A DNA stretch of 64,000 nt, taken from NCBI RefSeq assembly GCF_017498545.1, contig NZ_CP071793.1:992001-1056000 (forward strand). The letters run 5' to 3'. The position numbers and the translations under genes are program-made. Shown here piece by piece: positions 52,452 to 62,334 of the stretch. The notes beneath the pieces were generated by a model. The model saw only the letters and a list, made by a program, of their open reading frames with translations. It was not told the origin of the DNA and searched no databases. The DNA comes from Sulfidibacter corallicola. Lineage in GTDB: Bacteria > Acidobacteriota > Holophagae > Acanthopleuribacterales > Acanthopleuribacteraceae. How positions within the stretch are numbered: position 1 is the first letter of the stretch; each line of letters begins with the position of its first letter.

Positions 52452-52910
52452 GGGACACCCAGGGGGACAGGATCAGGATTGGGACACCCATAATCCGGTG
52501 CAAGCCGCAGGATTGGGACACCCATAATCCGGTGCAAGCCGCAGGATTGGGACACCCATCATCTGGGGCAAAATTGGGCCACCTACCATCCTACAGAGGC
52601 TTGGCAGAGTTGGGACACCCATCGTTTCAAATGTTGGGTGTCCTGGTATCCCTCTTGGAGTTGGGACAGAGTTGGGACACCCATCGTTCCAAATGTTGGG
52701 TGTCCCGGTTTCGTTGTCTTTGATGGGTGTCCCGGTTCAAATGTTGGGTGTCCCGGTTTCGCACCCATCCTCCTGCAGGGGCTTGGCAGAGTTGGGACAC
52801 CCATCGTTCCAAATGTTGGGTGTCCCGGTTTCGTTGTGGTTTCGTTGGAAATAATGGGTGTCCCGGTTTCGGTTCGCTTAACTTAACGGCATTGATGGGT
52901 GTCCCGGTTT
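52452..52910. repeat. Family B repeat cluster, densest in the window
   Basis: About fourteen copies of GGGACACCCA / TGGGTGTCCC. Several are arranged as inverted pairs around ATCGTTCCAAATGT (52673-52707 and 52794-52828), each able to form a 10-bp hairpin. A larger unit containing TTGGCAGAGTTGGGACAC plus the following hairpin occurs three times (~52600, ~52665, ~52785). Forward copies dominate on the left and reverse copies on the right. Short frames reading GHPSF or WVSRF are translations of the repeat, not genes. Confidence 0.92.
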
Positions 52911-52978
52911 CGGTTCATTCTTCGCCTCGACTTCCGATGAGAGATTCAGGGATCACCCGCTTCTTGAATCGAAATCCA

Positions 52979-53707
52979 ATGCCAGGTGGACGTGTGAATC
53001 AGCCCAAAAAGTCGATCGACTGGGTACCCCGGACGATCTTGCTGCTCGGGACCGATGCTTCTGGAAAAAACCATGTGGCCGGCCTCTGGGCGAACAAACT
53101 GAAAGAGCTAGGCTGTGATTTCGTGGTGCGAGAAGGCGCACTCGGCGGCCCCGTGGCCGAGCGAAGCGATCATGGGGAAAAAGGTCGTGTGTCTCTGTGG
53201 ATGGAGCGGGGCTTCATTTTCTTTTTTCCTCTCATGAAATGGATGGTTCCCGCGGTATTGACGCTGCTTCTGCATTGGGACGCCGTGAGATTCAAACCCC
53301 CTCGGCACCGCTTGCTGGTGGTCAGTCACAGCGCCTTACGGATATTGGCCTTTTACCTGGGTCAAAGCAAAAGGTATGAACGATCAAAAACCCTTCCGGC
53401 ATGGTTGGAAAGAGCCATCGGTCGAGTTCAAGAAGTCAGCAAGGCGATGGTCATCGTTTTGGATGTCGACGATGAGACCCGGCAGCAAAGAATTGAAAAC
53501 CGCCTACGCGAAGGAAGTATCGATCCCTTCGACCGGTTCATGGCTGCCGACAGTGAGCGCTCGGAGCGTATCGAGGCCTGCCTGGTTGCAATCACGAGGC
53601 GCTACTACCAGGCCTATTTGGTGGAAAACAACGACTTGAGCGATAAAACCCTTTGGGAGGAATTTCGAAAGGCATGTGCGGACCATCAAAGACGGATGGC
53701 ATCCTAA
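52979..53707 (+). CDS. P-loop kinase-like protein
   Basis: A 242-residue protein with a Walker A motif near the N-terminus (LLGTDASGKNHVA; note Asn in place of the usual Ser/Thr after GK). A hydrophobic, perhaps membrane-associated segment follows (FIFFFPLMKWMVPAVLTLLLHW), then VIVLDVDDETRQQRIENR (a Walker B-like strand and LID-type helix) and DPFDRFM. The layout resembles thymidylate-kinase-type nucleoside monophosphate kinases, but no specific family is recognised. The start is uncertain: ATG 52979 or GTG 52994 are best; the open frame runs back into family B repeats. It stands alone. Confidence 0.65.
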   Translation: MPGGRVNQPKKSIDWVPRTILLLGTDASGKNHVAGLWANKLKELGCDFVVREGALGGPVAERSDHGEKGRVSLWMERGFIFFFPLMKWMVPAVLTLLLHWDAVRFKPPRHRLLVVSHSALRILAFYLGQSKRYERSKTLPAWLERAIGRVQEVSKAMVIVLDVDDETRQQRIENRLREGSIDPFDRFMAADSERSERIEACLVAITRRYYQAYLVENNDLSDKTLWEEFRKACADHQRRMAS

Positions 53708-53987
53708 CTGCGGCGCAACTGCGATCGAGGTGATCAACAAGCGGAACTCGGGTTTTCCGGCGATGGGCTGGACTCTGTCCTCTCCGTTCGGAAATGGGCT
53801 GGAGCGTGATCACAGTATTCGAGCGATCCGACATGGAGACGTTTTTTAGGCTGTTATCATTGATCCGAAGTTTCTGCGTTTTTCGCAAAAAGAATTAGAG
53901 CCTCTTGTTTCTATCGAGTTGTTTCTATCGAGATCCTGTTAATGATGTGATCGCTTCCCGCGTCATTGCACGTCCTGGAGGTTGCCC
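53708..53987. other. Gene-free gap without family B repeats
   Basis: 280 bases. A direct repeat GTTTCTATCGAG (~53907-53933) is present. This is the only gap between transcription units from 48 to 62.4 kb that lacks family B repeats, and it probably holds the promoter of the CHAT-STAND gene. Confidence 0.5.
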
Positions 53988-56900
53988 ATGAACTGTGGCG
54001 AGATGGTATCCCCTCGCTTCGAGGTCGACCCGAATCGGCTCGAGGTGGAAATCGAACCGCAGGAAAATGGTGAATACCAGCTTTCCATCACCTGGTTCGC
54101 CACTCATCCGGAGCGTGCCGCGACCCGGGTTTTTTTGGATTGGGACCGTTTGAATCGTCTGCGAGCGGATCCCGCGGCGTATGGCCGTTCGCTGGGAATG
54201 TTCCTGTTCGACCCGGTTCTGCTGCAATTTTGGCGGCGAGCCTGCGATACAGGAACGCCCTTTCGCTTTTCTCCCGTGATCTCCGACAGTCGCCTGCTCA
54301 CCCTGCATTGGCACTGGCTCCAGGTACCGAGCGCTGAAGCCTGTCGCGCGGTACCGATGTCGCTGTCCGATCGAGATCCTGAACGGGTCGATTCCCTGGA
54401 TGATGTTCCCGCTTTAGAAGAGGCGTATCGGGAACCCGGGGCTTGGCGATTTCTCAGCCTCTACGAAAAAATCCACTTTTCCATCCGCATCCCAACCTCC
54501 CGACAAGGCCCCGCAGAGCAACTGAACCGCGGTGCTTTCAAGATGTTGCTGGTGGTGGCATCCCCGCCCGAGAATGATCGCGGCGGCGAGAGTTTCGATA
54601 CGGCAAAGATGATCCAGGGGATCGTCAACGAGCAGCAGCCCTACGAGGTGGAAATCCTGGAATACCCGAACGAGAAGGATCACGGACCGCCTCATCTGGA
54701 CCGCATCAGCAAACAATTGTCGCTCGGTGGGCATTCTGTCCTTCACCTCGTCGCACACGGTCGCCATGACGCGAAGAAACGTCGAACCTTTTTGTACCTG
54801 GCCAAGGAAGGCGGAGGGATGGAGTGGATCGAGGATCGGGATTTCATCGGCATGTTGGCTCATCTGGCGATCAAACCCCACTTGGTCGTGCTTTCCAGTT
54901 GTGGAAGCGCGGATGGCGGGCTACCGATCGATCTCGACGCCGGGTCTCCGGAGCCCTTTGTGGGGTTGGGTGCTCGGCTCGTTCGCGACCTGGGCATTCC
55001 TTGGGTTGTCGCGATGAAGGGAGCCCTTTATCTCGATATTGCCCACAATCTTCACCGCGTGTTTTATCGATTCCTTTTGCGGTATGGGAGGGTTGATGCA
55101 GCTTTTTCCAAAATCTTCGCGGGTTTTGGCGATCACGAGGCGCGACTCGCTCCGGTCGTGATGAGTCGCACGACGGAACCGCTCTTTCGCGGCGATCGCG
55201 AGGTAGTGAGCCGGCATGAATGGAACCACGGTTTGCACAGGCTTTGGCCCATCTTGGCGTCGCGTGTTCCCGAGCGAACCTTGCGCACCCTTCGCGAACG
55301 CTGTCACGCGCATCAAAACCGACGTTTCGACGGCGATCGATGGGCGCAGGCACCCATCGTCGCGGACCTGACCACCTACTATCGCCTCGTGTTCGGCGGG
55401 TCTTTCGCCGATTTTGCCCGTGGCGAGGATGCGCCACCCGATCTCGTCAGCGGAAATCCCTTTTTGGGCATGCGGGCCTTTGACATCCACGATGCCTGCC
55501 GCTTCTGCGGTCGAGAAGCCGAGGTGGCGGAGCTGGTGGCACGGCTCCAAAAGGATCCCGTTCTGCTGATTTCCGGCGTGTCGGGATCCGGCAAGAGCTC
55601 ATTGGTCGGTGGTGGACTTCTGCCTGCATTGCAATCTCTTTTTCCCGAGCTTGGAATCCTCGTGATCGAGCCTGGCGAAGATTGGCGGGAGGACTTGGCC
55701 CAGCTCGAAATCCACCCGGATGTGGTCCTGGTTCTCGATCACCTGGAGCGCCTGAGCGCAGACGAGTGGAACCAAAAGGATGCAGCCGCTTGGCTCCACG
55801 ATCTGCTTCATCTTGCATCGCGATCTCCGGGTCGGCGCCGGTTTTTGGTGGCGGTCGTTCGGGAAGATTGTTTGGGCTGGATATTGAGTTTGGAAGATAA
55901 GGCACGCTCGTTGAGTCGCAACTTATCGATCGTGCGGCCACTTCGGGATCAGAGACTCATGAGAGCGATGACCCAGCAGGCCGCGGCTTCAGGCCTCCGA
56001 GTAGAAGACCGACTCGTCGAGAGCTTGGTCGTGGAAATTGCCGGTCACGATAGCTGCATGCCCCTCGTTCAATTCTTGTTCAATCAACTCGTCGAACGGC
56101 GGCATGGCCCCTGGCTGAGATTTGAGGAGTACGTCGAACTGGGACGGCTGTCGGGGGTTATCGCCAAGCATGCCGATGCGGCCGTTTCCCTGGTTTCGGG
56201 TACGGATCAGGATCTGCTCGAATTCATTTTTTCCAGGTTGGTCGATGTGGACGAGTTCGAGGATCGTGAACCCAAACGTTTTGTTTTGCGCCGCGCAGCC
56301 ATCGCGATCCTAATCCCCGAAATGGTCTCCCTTTCTGAGGTAAAACCTTTGATCGAAATGTTGAGGGAGCGGCGCATCTTGGTCCATTATCCGGACGAAA
56401 CCGTGGTTTTGATTCATGAGGCGATCGTGCGCCGGTGGCCCTGGCTGAAAGCCGTGCTTTGGGACCGAAACAAACTGTTCGAGAGCTTGGAAGGTTTGGG
56501 TCCACGGATTCGCCACTGGGAAGAGGAAGGGAGAACCCGTGGGGCAACACCTGCGTTCACGACCGAGTTGAGACTCATTCAGGAGCTGGCTGACGGAAAA
56601 CGGTTCGCACTCAATCGCGCTGAACGGGATTTTCTCGATGCCAGCCGCGAAGCATCGGAGCGGGAAGAGCAGAGGAAACAGCAATACGTGGAGGATCTAC
56701 GGAATGCCAAACGACGTTGGCGAACCATGGCGAAAGGCCTGATCGCCGTGTCGGTATTTCTCCTTGCGATGATGGTTGTGACTTGGGGGGAAATCAAGGA
56801 AAGGCACGTCGCTCAGGTTCTGCAACTGACCCAGCGAGCACGAAGTGAATCGGAGGAGGGCCACTACTACCAGGCAGGCATCCTGGCCCTGGAAGCGTTG

Positions 56901-58589
56901 GCGCTGGCCGAGAGCTGGTTGCCTTTGCCACGCGTTCCCGAGGCCGAAGCCGAACTTTATCGAGCCATGGCTGCCTTCGAGCCGATGGTGCACCTTGCCC
57001 AGCATGATGAGGATGTGCTTGGCCTGGCCACCGATGATTCCGGTGATTGGGGGGTGAGCTGGTCGAAAAAGAGGCTGTTCCTGTGGACTCCCAGGGGCGA
57101 GAGCACGAAGACATTGGAGGCTGAAGAGGGGCGGAGTTTTCTCGATGCCGCCTTTCTGCCCGGTGGCCAGAAAGTGGCCGTGGTCTTGAGTGACGGTCTG
57201 GCCGTGGTTTACACATTGCCGGAAATGACCGAGCTATTTCGCCTCGAGTGCGGTCGCAAAAAACTGAGTAATTTGGGCTTTTCCACCGATGGGCGCCTCA
57301 TCGCCACCGCTTCGGAAGATGGCGCCTTGAAGGTTTGGGATGCACATGATGGTGCCCTAATGGGAACTTGGACACACGATTTCTCCCTGACACATGTATT
57401 GCTGGTTGCCGATGGGGGCACGGCGGTGTTCAGTGATCGGGCCAGTGGCCTGTATCTTTGGGATTGGCGTGCCGGAGCCGCCCCGGAAACCTTGCGGGAG
57501 CCTAGGTCGGCCAAGGGCACACGGCGTTTGCGGCACCTCGCCTATCGACCTGCTGCTCATAATCTCCTCTACCTCGACGGCAAAAACCAACTGTGGCGGC
57601 AGAAGCTCGAACCCGGCTTCGATCCCGAAATCATCGAGAGAGGGGTCAATCTTTTCCGATTCGATAGGCGCAGTGATTTGCTCGCCGTGCTTCGCCAGGG
57701 CTATGACCTTTTCATCAAGGGGTCTGGAGAAGCGGAATTCTCCACACAGGCCGAGAAGCGATTTACGACCCGAAAGGCCACGATAGGCTTGACCAACGAT
57801 CTTGCATTTTGCTCGGAGGAGCAGGTCCTGGCGACACTCTTCAAACAGAGGGCACTTAAAATCAGGCATTTATGGAGCGGGACCATCGTATTCGAGACGC
57901 CGCCGGACCTGGAGCCCAGACGTTTCGAATTTTGTGGCAAGGCATTGATCGTGGCTGATGCCATGGGTCGGGTCATCGCATTCCCAAGGCCAAAGTCACG
58001 GTTTTGTGCCTACACGGATCAAGCGGGGGCCACGGCCCAAGAAGGCGCCTCGCAATCAGTTGAACCGGAACCGATCGATCCCATCTGGCTGACCCATGCC
58101 GGATATTTCAAGGGGGAATCGACCAGAGCCCCTGAAGAGTCCGGGGAGGGAGCCAGGAGTACGGAAGCGCGAGGCATGTCCGTCCGGCGGGAAGGGAACA
58201 TGGCGCGGCCTTCCGATCGCAAGTGGCGGCGCCGATTGCAAAAATTCGGATTCAACCCGAGTGAAGCGAATCGCTTCAAAATCGCCCGGGACGGGCAGTC
58301 GTGTACCGTTTTCGGAGAGAATGGCGAGACGCTTTTCTACCGTGCGGAACGAGGGCTGAGCGGTGTCCCGGTGGCAATCGAAGTGCCTTCGCCCCATTTC
58401 GACGCCGACTTTCCCAACCAACGCGAGTTCGTTCTCCGCGACCCGAGCGGCATCGTCACCCATGCCCGAATTGTGGACACCCAGGAACTGATCAGGCGCG
58501 CGAGGCTGGTGTTCAAGCCATCGGAACGGGAAATGCCGGACGAGGTGCCGGACGAGGAGGTGCCGGACGAGGACACCCACAAAAAATAG
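53988..58589 (+). CDS. CHAT protease - STAND NTPase - transmembrane - WD40 protein
   Basis: A 1533-residue protein. Residues ~180-410 carry a CHAT (caspase-like) domain with the catalytic His in VLHLVAHGRHD (~250) and Cys in LVVLSSCGSADGG (~305). Residues ~490-860 are a STAND-type P-loop NTPase: NPFLGMRAFDIHDACRFCGR is the entry motif, LLISGVSGSGKSSLVGGGLLPAL is Walker A (~530), and DVVLVLDHLERLSADEW is Walker B. A transmembrane helix (GLIAVSVFLLAMMVVTWG, ~915) precedes a C-terminal WD40 beta-propeller (~1000-1400; VLGLATDDSGDWGVSWS, LIATASEDGALKVWDAHDGAL). The first ~170 residues are unrecognised. This is an NLR-like sensor/effector layout. The ATG at 53988 follows GGAGG. The extreme C-terminus is encoded by 15-base repeats and a family B copy. 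Confidence 0.9.
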   Translation: MNCGEMVSPRFEVDPNRLEVEIEPQENGEYQLSITWFATHPERAATRVFLDWDRLNRLRADPAAYGRSLGMFLFDPVLLQFWRRACDTGTPFRFSPVISDSRLLTLHWHWLQVPSAEACRAVPMSLSDRDPERVDSLDDVPALEEAYREPGAWRFLSLYEKIHFSIRIPTSRQGPAEQLNRGAFKMLLVVASPPENDRGGESFDTAKMIQGIVNEQQPYEVEILEYPNEKDHGPPHLDRISKQLSLGGHSVLHLVAHGRHDAKKRRTFLYLAKEGGGMEWIEDRDFIGMLAHLAIKPHLVVLSSCGSADGGLPIDLDAGSPEPFVGLGARLVRDLGIPWVVAMKGALYLDIAHNLHRVFYRFLLRYGRVDAAFSKIFAGFGDHEARLAPVVMSRTTEPLFRGDREVVSRHEWNHGLHRLWPILASRVPERTLRTLRERCHAHQNRRFDGDRWAQAPIVADLTTYYRLVFGGSFADFARGEDAPPDLVSGNPFLGMRAFDIHDACRFCGREAEVAELVARLQKDPVLLISGVSGSGKSSLVGGGLLPALQSLFPELGILVIEPGEDWREDLAQLEIHPDVVLVLDHLERLSADEWNQKDAAAWLHDLLHLASRSPGRRRFLVAVVREDCLGWILSLEDKARSLSRNLSIVRPLRDQRLMRAMTQQAAASGLRVEDRLVESLVVEIAGHDSCMPLVQFLFNQLVERRHGPWLRFEEYVELGRLSGVIAKHADAAVSLVSGTDQDLLEFIFSRLVDVDEFEDREPKRFVLRRAAIAILIPEMVSLSEVKPLIEMLRERRILVHYPDETVVLIHEAIVRRWPWLKAVLWDRNKLFESLEGLGPRIRHWEEEGRTRGATPAFTTELRLIQELADGKRFALNRAERDFLDASREASEREEQRKQQYVEDLRNAKRRWRTMAKGLIAVSVFLLAMMVVTWGEIKERHVAQVLQLTQRARSESEEGHYYQAGILALEALALAESWLPLPRVPEAEAELYRAMAAFEPMVHLAQHDEDVLGLATDDSGDWGVSWSKKRLFLWTPRGESTKTLEAEEGRSFLDAAFLPGGQKVAVVLSDGLAVVYTLPEMTELFRLECGRKKLSNLGFSTDGRLIATASEDGALKVWDAHDGALMGTWTHDFSLTHVLLVADGGTAVFSDRASGLYLWDWRAGAAPETLREPRSAKGTRRLRHLAYRPAAHNLLYLDGKNQLWRQKLEPGFDPEIIERGVNLFRFDRRSDLLAVLRQGYDLFIKGSGEAEFSTQAEKRFTTRKATIGLTNDLAFCSEEQVLATLFKQRALKIRHLWSGTIVFETPPDLEPRRFEFCGKALIVADAMGRVIAFPRPKSRFCAYTDQAGATAQEGASQSVEPEPIDPIWLTHAGYFKGESTRAPEESGEGARSTEARGMSVRREGNMARPSDRKWRRRLQKFGFNPSEANRFKIARDGQSCTVFGENGETLFYRAERGLSGVPVAIEVPSPHFDADFPNQREFVLRDPSGIVTHARIVDTQELIRRARLVFKPSEREMPDEVPDEEVPDEDTHKK

Positions 58590-58635
58590 GTTTGATCGGG
58601 AACACCCTGCTAATCCGAATCACGCGGACCGAATT

Positions 58636-58930
58636 AGGAGGACCGAATTAGGACACCCACAAAATCTTGGTCCTACTCTTCAAGGACCGAATTAGGACAC
58701 CCACAAAATCTTGGTCCTACTCTTTGGCCGATCGAATCAGGACACCCACAGAATCGAAATTCCCCAAGTGCTTCCCATCAGCTAAATAATGGGTGTCCCC
58801 ATCTGCTTGACCGAATTAGGACACCCACAAAATCTTGCCTAGAATCAGGACACCCAAAATACCAAGATTGCGGAGACCGTTTTGATGTCCTCGTCAGATC
58901 AAGCTAGCCAAATAATGGGTGTCCCCATCT
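58636..58930. repeat. Family B repeat cluster (AGGACACCCA variant)
   Basis: Copies read TTAGGACACCCACAAAATC at ~58648, ~58690 and ~58817, AATCAGGACACCCA at ~58737 and ~58844, and ATAATGGGTGTCCCCATCTGC in reverse at ~58787 and ~58914. A copy also forms the 3' end of the CHAT-STAND gene (58568-58578). No gene is present between 58590 and 58946. Confidence 0.88.
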
Positions 58931-58946
58931 GCTTCGAACCATCAAC

Positions 58947-60677
58947 TCAATAGCCTGCAGCGTGGCCATCTTTGCGGGATTCCGAGGCACCGAAATAGAC
59001 ACCCGACTTGGCATCGTACCCGATGGCCTGGTAACCTCCGAAGCCACCCATGCCATGACGTACATCGTGACCCAACCTCCGTAATGCCCGAACGGTTTGC
59101 CAAGGAATGGCCGATTCGAGCTCCACGAATCCGCCGCTGGTCATGGTGGTGCCTGTCGGTGAGGATGAACCGAAATGCTGCCAACGGGCCGCATCACCCG
59201 CTTCCTGCAAGTTCATTCCGAAATCGATGATGTTGACCAGGATCTGAACATGACCCTGAGGCTGCATGGCGCCGCCCATCACGCCAAAACTGAGGAAGGG
59301 CTTGCCTTCCTTTAAAACGAACGCCGGAATAATGGTGTGAAAGGGTCGTTTGCCAGGGGCGTATACATTGAAATGATCGGTCTCCAGGGCGAAAAGCTGA
59401 CCGCGATCCTGAAACACGAAACCAAGTCCGGGAACGACGACGCCCGAGCCCATGCCGCGGTAGTTACTTTGAATCAGGGAAACCATGTTGCCTTCTTTAT
59501 CGGCAGTGGTCAGGTAAATCGTATCGCCCGCTTTCAGGGCAGGATTTCCCGCGGCGACTCGTCGCGCGGCCCGCTTGGGATTGATCAGGGCACGCCGTTC
59601 AGCCGCGTATGCCTTTGACAGCAAATTTTGTATTGGGAGTTTGTTGAACTCGGGGTCGCTGTAAAATCGGGCGCGGTCTTCGAACACCAGCTTTTTTGTT
59701 TCCACCATGAGGTGGAGAAATTGCGGGCTGTTGTGACCCATGGCCGCCAGGTCGTACTCCTCGAGGATGTTCAGCATTTGCAGTGCCGCGATACCTTGGC
59801 CGTTCGGTGGTAGTTCGTACACGGTGTAGCCTCGGTAATCTACCGAGAGCGGTTCCACCCAGGTGGATTTGTGTCGTTCCAAATCGCGTTTGCGTAAAAA
59901 GCCGCCGTTTGCCTTGAAAAAAACATCGATTTTCTCGGCAAGGGAGCCGCGATAAAAGGCCTGGGGTCCCTCCTTCGCCAGGATTCGATAGGTATTGGCC
60001 AGGTCCGGATTGCGAAAGATCTGACCTTTCTGGGGAGCCTTGCCGTCGATGGTGAAGGTGGCCTCGAAGGCCCCTGGCTGATCGCGCAGACGCGGCACAC
60101 TGCGCTGCCAGTAGTAGGCGATCAACTCACTGACGGGAAAGCCTTTTTCGGCATACTCGATAGCCGGTTCCAGCACCTGTTCCAACGGGAGTCGGCCGAA
60201 TTTGGCGTGGAGTTCCTGCCAACCGCTCACCGCGCCTGGCACGGATATGGGCAGCATGCCGTATGGGGGAATGTCCGTCCGATCGAGGGTGGCCAGCTCC
60301 TGTTTCAGCCGCTCCAGGGAGAGGCCCAGCGGGGAACGGCCACTCGCATTGAGCCCGTACAGTTTTTTTTCGGAAGCATCCCAAACGATCGCGAACAAGT
60401 CACCGCCGATGCCACAACCCGTCGGCTCCATTAGACCGAGAGCCGCATTGGCGGCAATGGCGGCGTCCACTGCAGAGCCGCCCGCTTTGAGCACGTCCAA
60501 TCCTACCTGTGTCGCAAGGGGTTGGCTGGTGGCGACCATGCCGTGGGGGGCGATGACTTCCGATCGCGTCGCGAAGGAACGACCCGTAATGCGATCGACC
60601 TGGCCGAACATGCCAGTTCCGGTCGCGACTGATGTGCCCAACAAAATGCGGCAGAACAGAGAAAAAAAACGCCTCAT
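58947..60677 (-). CDS. Gamma-glutamyltransferase family protein (Ntn hydrolase)
   Basis: A 576-residue exported precursor with a short signal (FFSLFCRILLGTSVATGTGMFG). N-terminal family motifs are present: GMVATSQPLATQVGLDVLKAGGSAVDAAIAA region, GIGGDLFAIVWD and NASGRSP. Autocleavage should occur before the Thr in GDTIYLTTADKEGN (~residue 396), which becomes the N-terminal nucleophile of the small subunit; downstream GMGSGVVVPGLGFVFQDRG and GVMGGAMQPQGH are conserved. The family hydrolyses or transfers gamma-glutamyl groups (glutathione and relatives) in the periplasm; some members act on other amides. It stands alone between two family B clusters. Confidence 0.92.
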   Translation of the reverse strand: MRRFFSLFCRILLGTSVATGTGMFGQVDRITGRSFATRSEVIAPHGMVATSQPLATQVGLDVLKAGGSAVDAAIAANAALGLMEPTGCGIGGDLFAIVWDASEKKLYGLNASGRSPLGLSLERLKQELATLDRTDIPPYGMLPISVPGAVSGWQELHAKFGRLPLEQVLEPAIEYAEKGFPVSELIAYYWQRSVPRLRDQPGAFEATFTIDGKAPQKGQIFRNPDLANTYRILAKEGPQAFYRGSLAEKIDVFFKANGGFLRKRDLERHKSTWVEPLSVDYRGYTVYELPPNGQGIAALQMLNILEEYDLAAMGHNSPQFLHLMVETKKLVFEDRARFYSDPEFNKLPIQNLLSKAYAAERRALINPKRAARRVAAGNPALKAGDTIYLTTADKEGNMVSLIQSNYRGMGSGVVVPGLGFVFQDRGQLFALETDHFNVYAPGKRPFHTIIPAFVLKEGKPFLSFGVMGGAMQPQGHVQILVNIIDFGMNLQEAGDAARWQHFGSSSPTGTTMTSGGFVELESAIPWQTVRALRRLGHDVRHGMGGFGGYQAIGYDAKSGVYFGASESRKDGHAAGY

Positions 60678-60767
60678 CGGATTCTCCTCGATTTTGGTGA
60701 CGGATGTCTGGCCACTGTGTCATTCCGATCGGCGATTGTCAAACCGCAGGGGTGGCGCAAGCAAACC

Positions 60768-60990
60768 ATAATGGGGACACCCATAAACCATAATGCATAA
60801 ACCATGGGGACACCCATAATTTCTGCCTGGAATCCCAGCGTCTCGACACGAAGTGGACACCCATTATTTCCGCAACGTTGAGATAGGGAAGGCGACGATG
60901 GAGACACCCATAATTTCAGCTTGGAATCCCAACGTCTCGCAGGCAACGGAGAATGTTCCCCGATTTCCCGCATGATGATGGATGTCCCAA
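60768..60990. repeat. Family B repeat cluster (diverged copies)
   Basis: Copies read GGGGACACCCATAA at ~60773 and ~60807, AGTGGACACCCATTA at ~60852 and GGAGACACCCATAATTTC at ~60901, then reverse GATGGATGTCCCAATATC at ~60980. CTGGAATCCCAGCGTCTCG and TTGGAATCCCAACGTCTCG (60829, 60922) show that a ~90-base block is duplicated. No gene lies between 60678 and 61182. Confidence 0.8.
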
Positions 60991-61182
60991 TATCCCCAAT
61001 ATCCTAGGAGACCATGGAACATGGAGGGGAAATCGCACAGAAATACCGCAACGAGCTTCCCTGGTTCGCCTAAAAAGTCCCCTAAACCTCGCCAGGTTCG
61101 CAATCACTTGCCGAAATGGCCGTTCATCGATTGGGCATGGTGAGGTTGGACATGATTTTATGGCTCGAATCTGCCCGGTTCC

Positions 61183-62238
61183 TCAAACATTGAGAAATGC
61201 CATGCTCCCCGCCTGCTTTCCCTTCATCCATTGTTGGCTCGCTTCGATCGCGGCCTGCGCCATTCGGGACATGGTGCCGGCCACCCGGTAAAACATCGAT
61301 CCGAATTTCCTGCTGCTCGTGAGCCATTGCTCGTGATCGACCTCCAACCGCGTCAGAATCGGAGCCAGATGCGCCGGGACCGCGCCTTTTTTGTTTTCCA
61401 CGATTTGGCGGCCCGTCCAGTCCAGCAATTCGAGGTAGTCATCCAGCTCGATGTTCAAATAGCCGCGGCGGTTTCCTTCGTTTCGCAACGGACATAGCCA
61501 GTGATCGTGCGGACGCAGTTTAATTCCCATCGAATCACCACCGGTAAGCTGCTTGGAAACCAGGGCGTTCTCGATCGTATTCCGTTTTCTCCCTGCTTGG
61601 CGGGCCCGAATCCGCTCTTGGACGGATGTGTAGGCCGAGGCCTCGGGCGTGGGGGCGATGCCGGCTCGGATCGGGTTGAGATCCACGTAGGCCGAGCAAG
61701 TCAAGATCGCGGCCTGGTCCAAGAGCGCGACACTTTTGAAGCGGCCCTCCCAAAACCGCCCCGTGCATTGGTCCTCGGCGTTGGCTCGCCTGGCGATGGG
61801 CTCCTTCAGGCAGCGCATGAACCAAGAAATCGACGCGAGGCGTTGTCGCAATTCCGTCGCTCGATCCTGGCCGGCGAGAAGGGCTGCCAGCTCTTCTTCG
61901 GTGGGCTGTTCGGGTTGGCGCCACCTGTTGCGACGCTTGGGGAAGAGGCGCCACCAGCGGCGCGCGATATCTTGATCGGAACAGTTGGCGGCGAGGTCGG
62001 GTCGGTTGCGCAAAATGACGTGGAGATGGTTGTCCATGATGGCATAACCGCAGACATCGATCAAAAAGATGTCGGCGAGTACCATCAATCGTTGATGAAT
62101 CCATTGTTTACGGTGTTCGAAGTTGCGGTTGGTGATGCTATCTCTTCCACACAGAAAGGCGCGTCGGACGCAACGCGAAATGCAGTGGTAGACTCCCTCG
62201 ATTCCGTCTTTCACGATGCTTGAACGGGCTTTGGTCAT
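61183..62238 (-). CDS. RAYT-like Y1 transposase (REP-associated tyrosine transposase family)
   Basis: A 351-residue protein of the Y1 transposase superfamily. The HUH motif is MDNHLHVILR (~residue 68-77), preceded by IFLIDVCGYAIM as in IS200-type and RAYT proteins; WFMRCLKEPIARRAN, GRFWEGRFKSVALLD and YVDLNPIRAG are typical of REP-associated (RAYT) transposases. The C-terminal ~110 residues (WLCPLRNEGNRRGYLNIELDDYLELLDWTGRQI) form an additional domain seen in the longer RAYT-like group. It is a single copy flanked on both sides by family B repeats, without the terminal hairpins of a self-contained IS. Confidence 0.9.
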   Translation of the reverse strand: MTKARSSIVKDGIEGVYHCISRCVRRAFLCGRDSITNRNFEHRKQWIHQRLMVLADIFLIDVCGYAIMDNHLHVILRNRPDLAANCSDQDIARRWWRLFPKRRNRWRQPEQPTEEELAALLAGQDRATELRQRLASISWFMRCLKEPIARRANAEDQCTGRFWEGRFKSVALLDQAAILTCSAYVDLNPIRAGIAPTPEASAYTSVQERIRARQAGRKRNTIENALVSKQLTGGDSMGIKLRPHDHWLCPLRNEGNRRGYLNIELDDYLELLDWTGRQIVENKKGAVPAHLAPILTRLEVDHEQWLTSSRKFGSMFYRVAGTMSRMAQAAIEASQQWMKGKQAGSMAFLNV

Positions 62239-62334
62239 GGCTCCCCCCAGTGTTTTGATGCCTCCTCATCACCATACATCGTGCTGAGGACAGCCCTTGT
62301 CAGTAGGGTGGAAAAAATTTACTTTGGTTGGTTT

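Noticed and set aside
52532-52886. Frames with GHPSFQMLGVPVS-type repeats as a possible repeat protein
   Set aside because: They are translations of family B intergenic repeats on both strands, without start signals.
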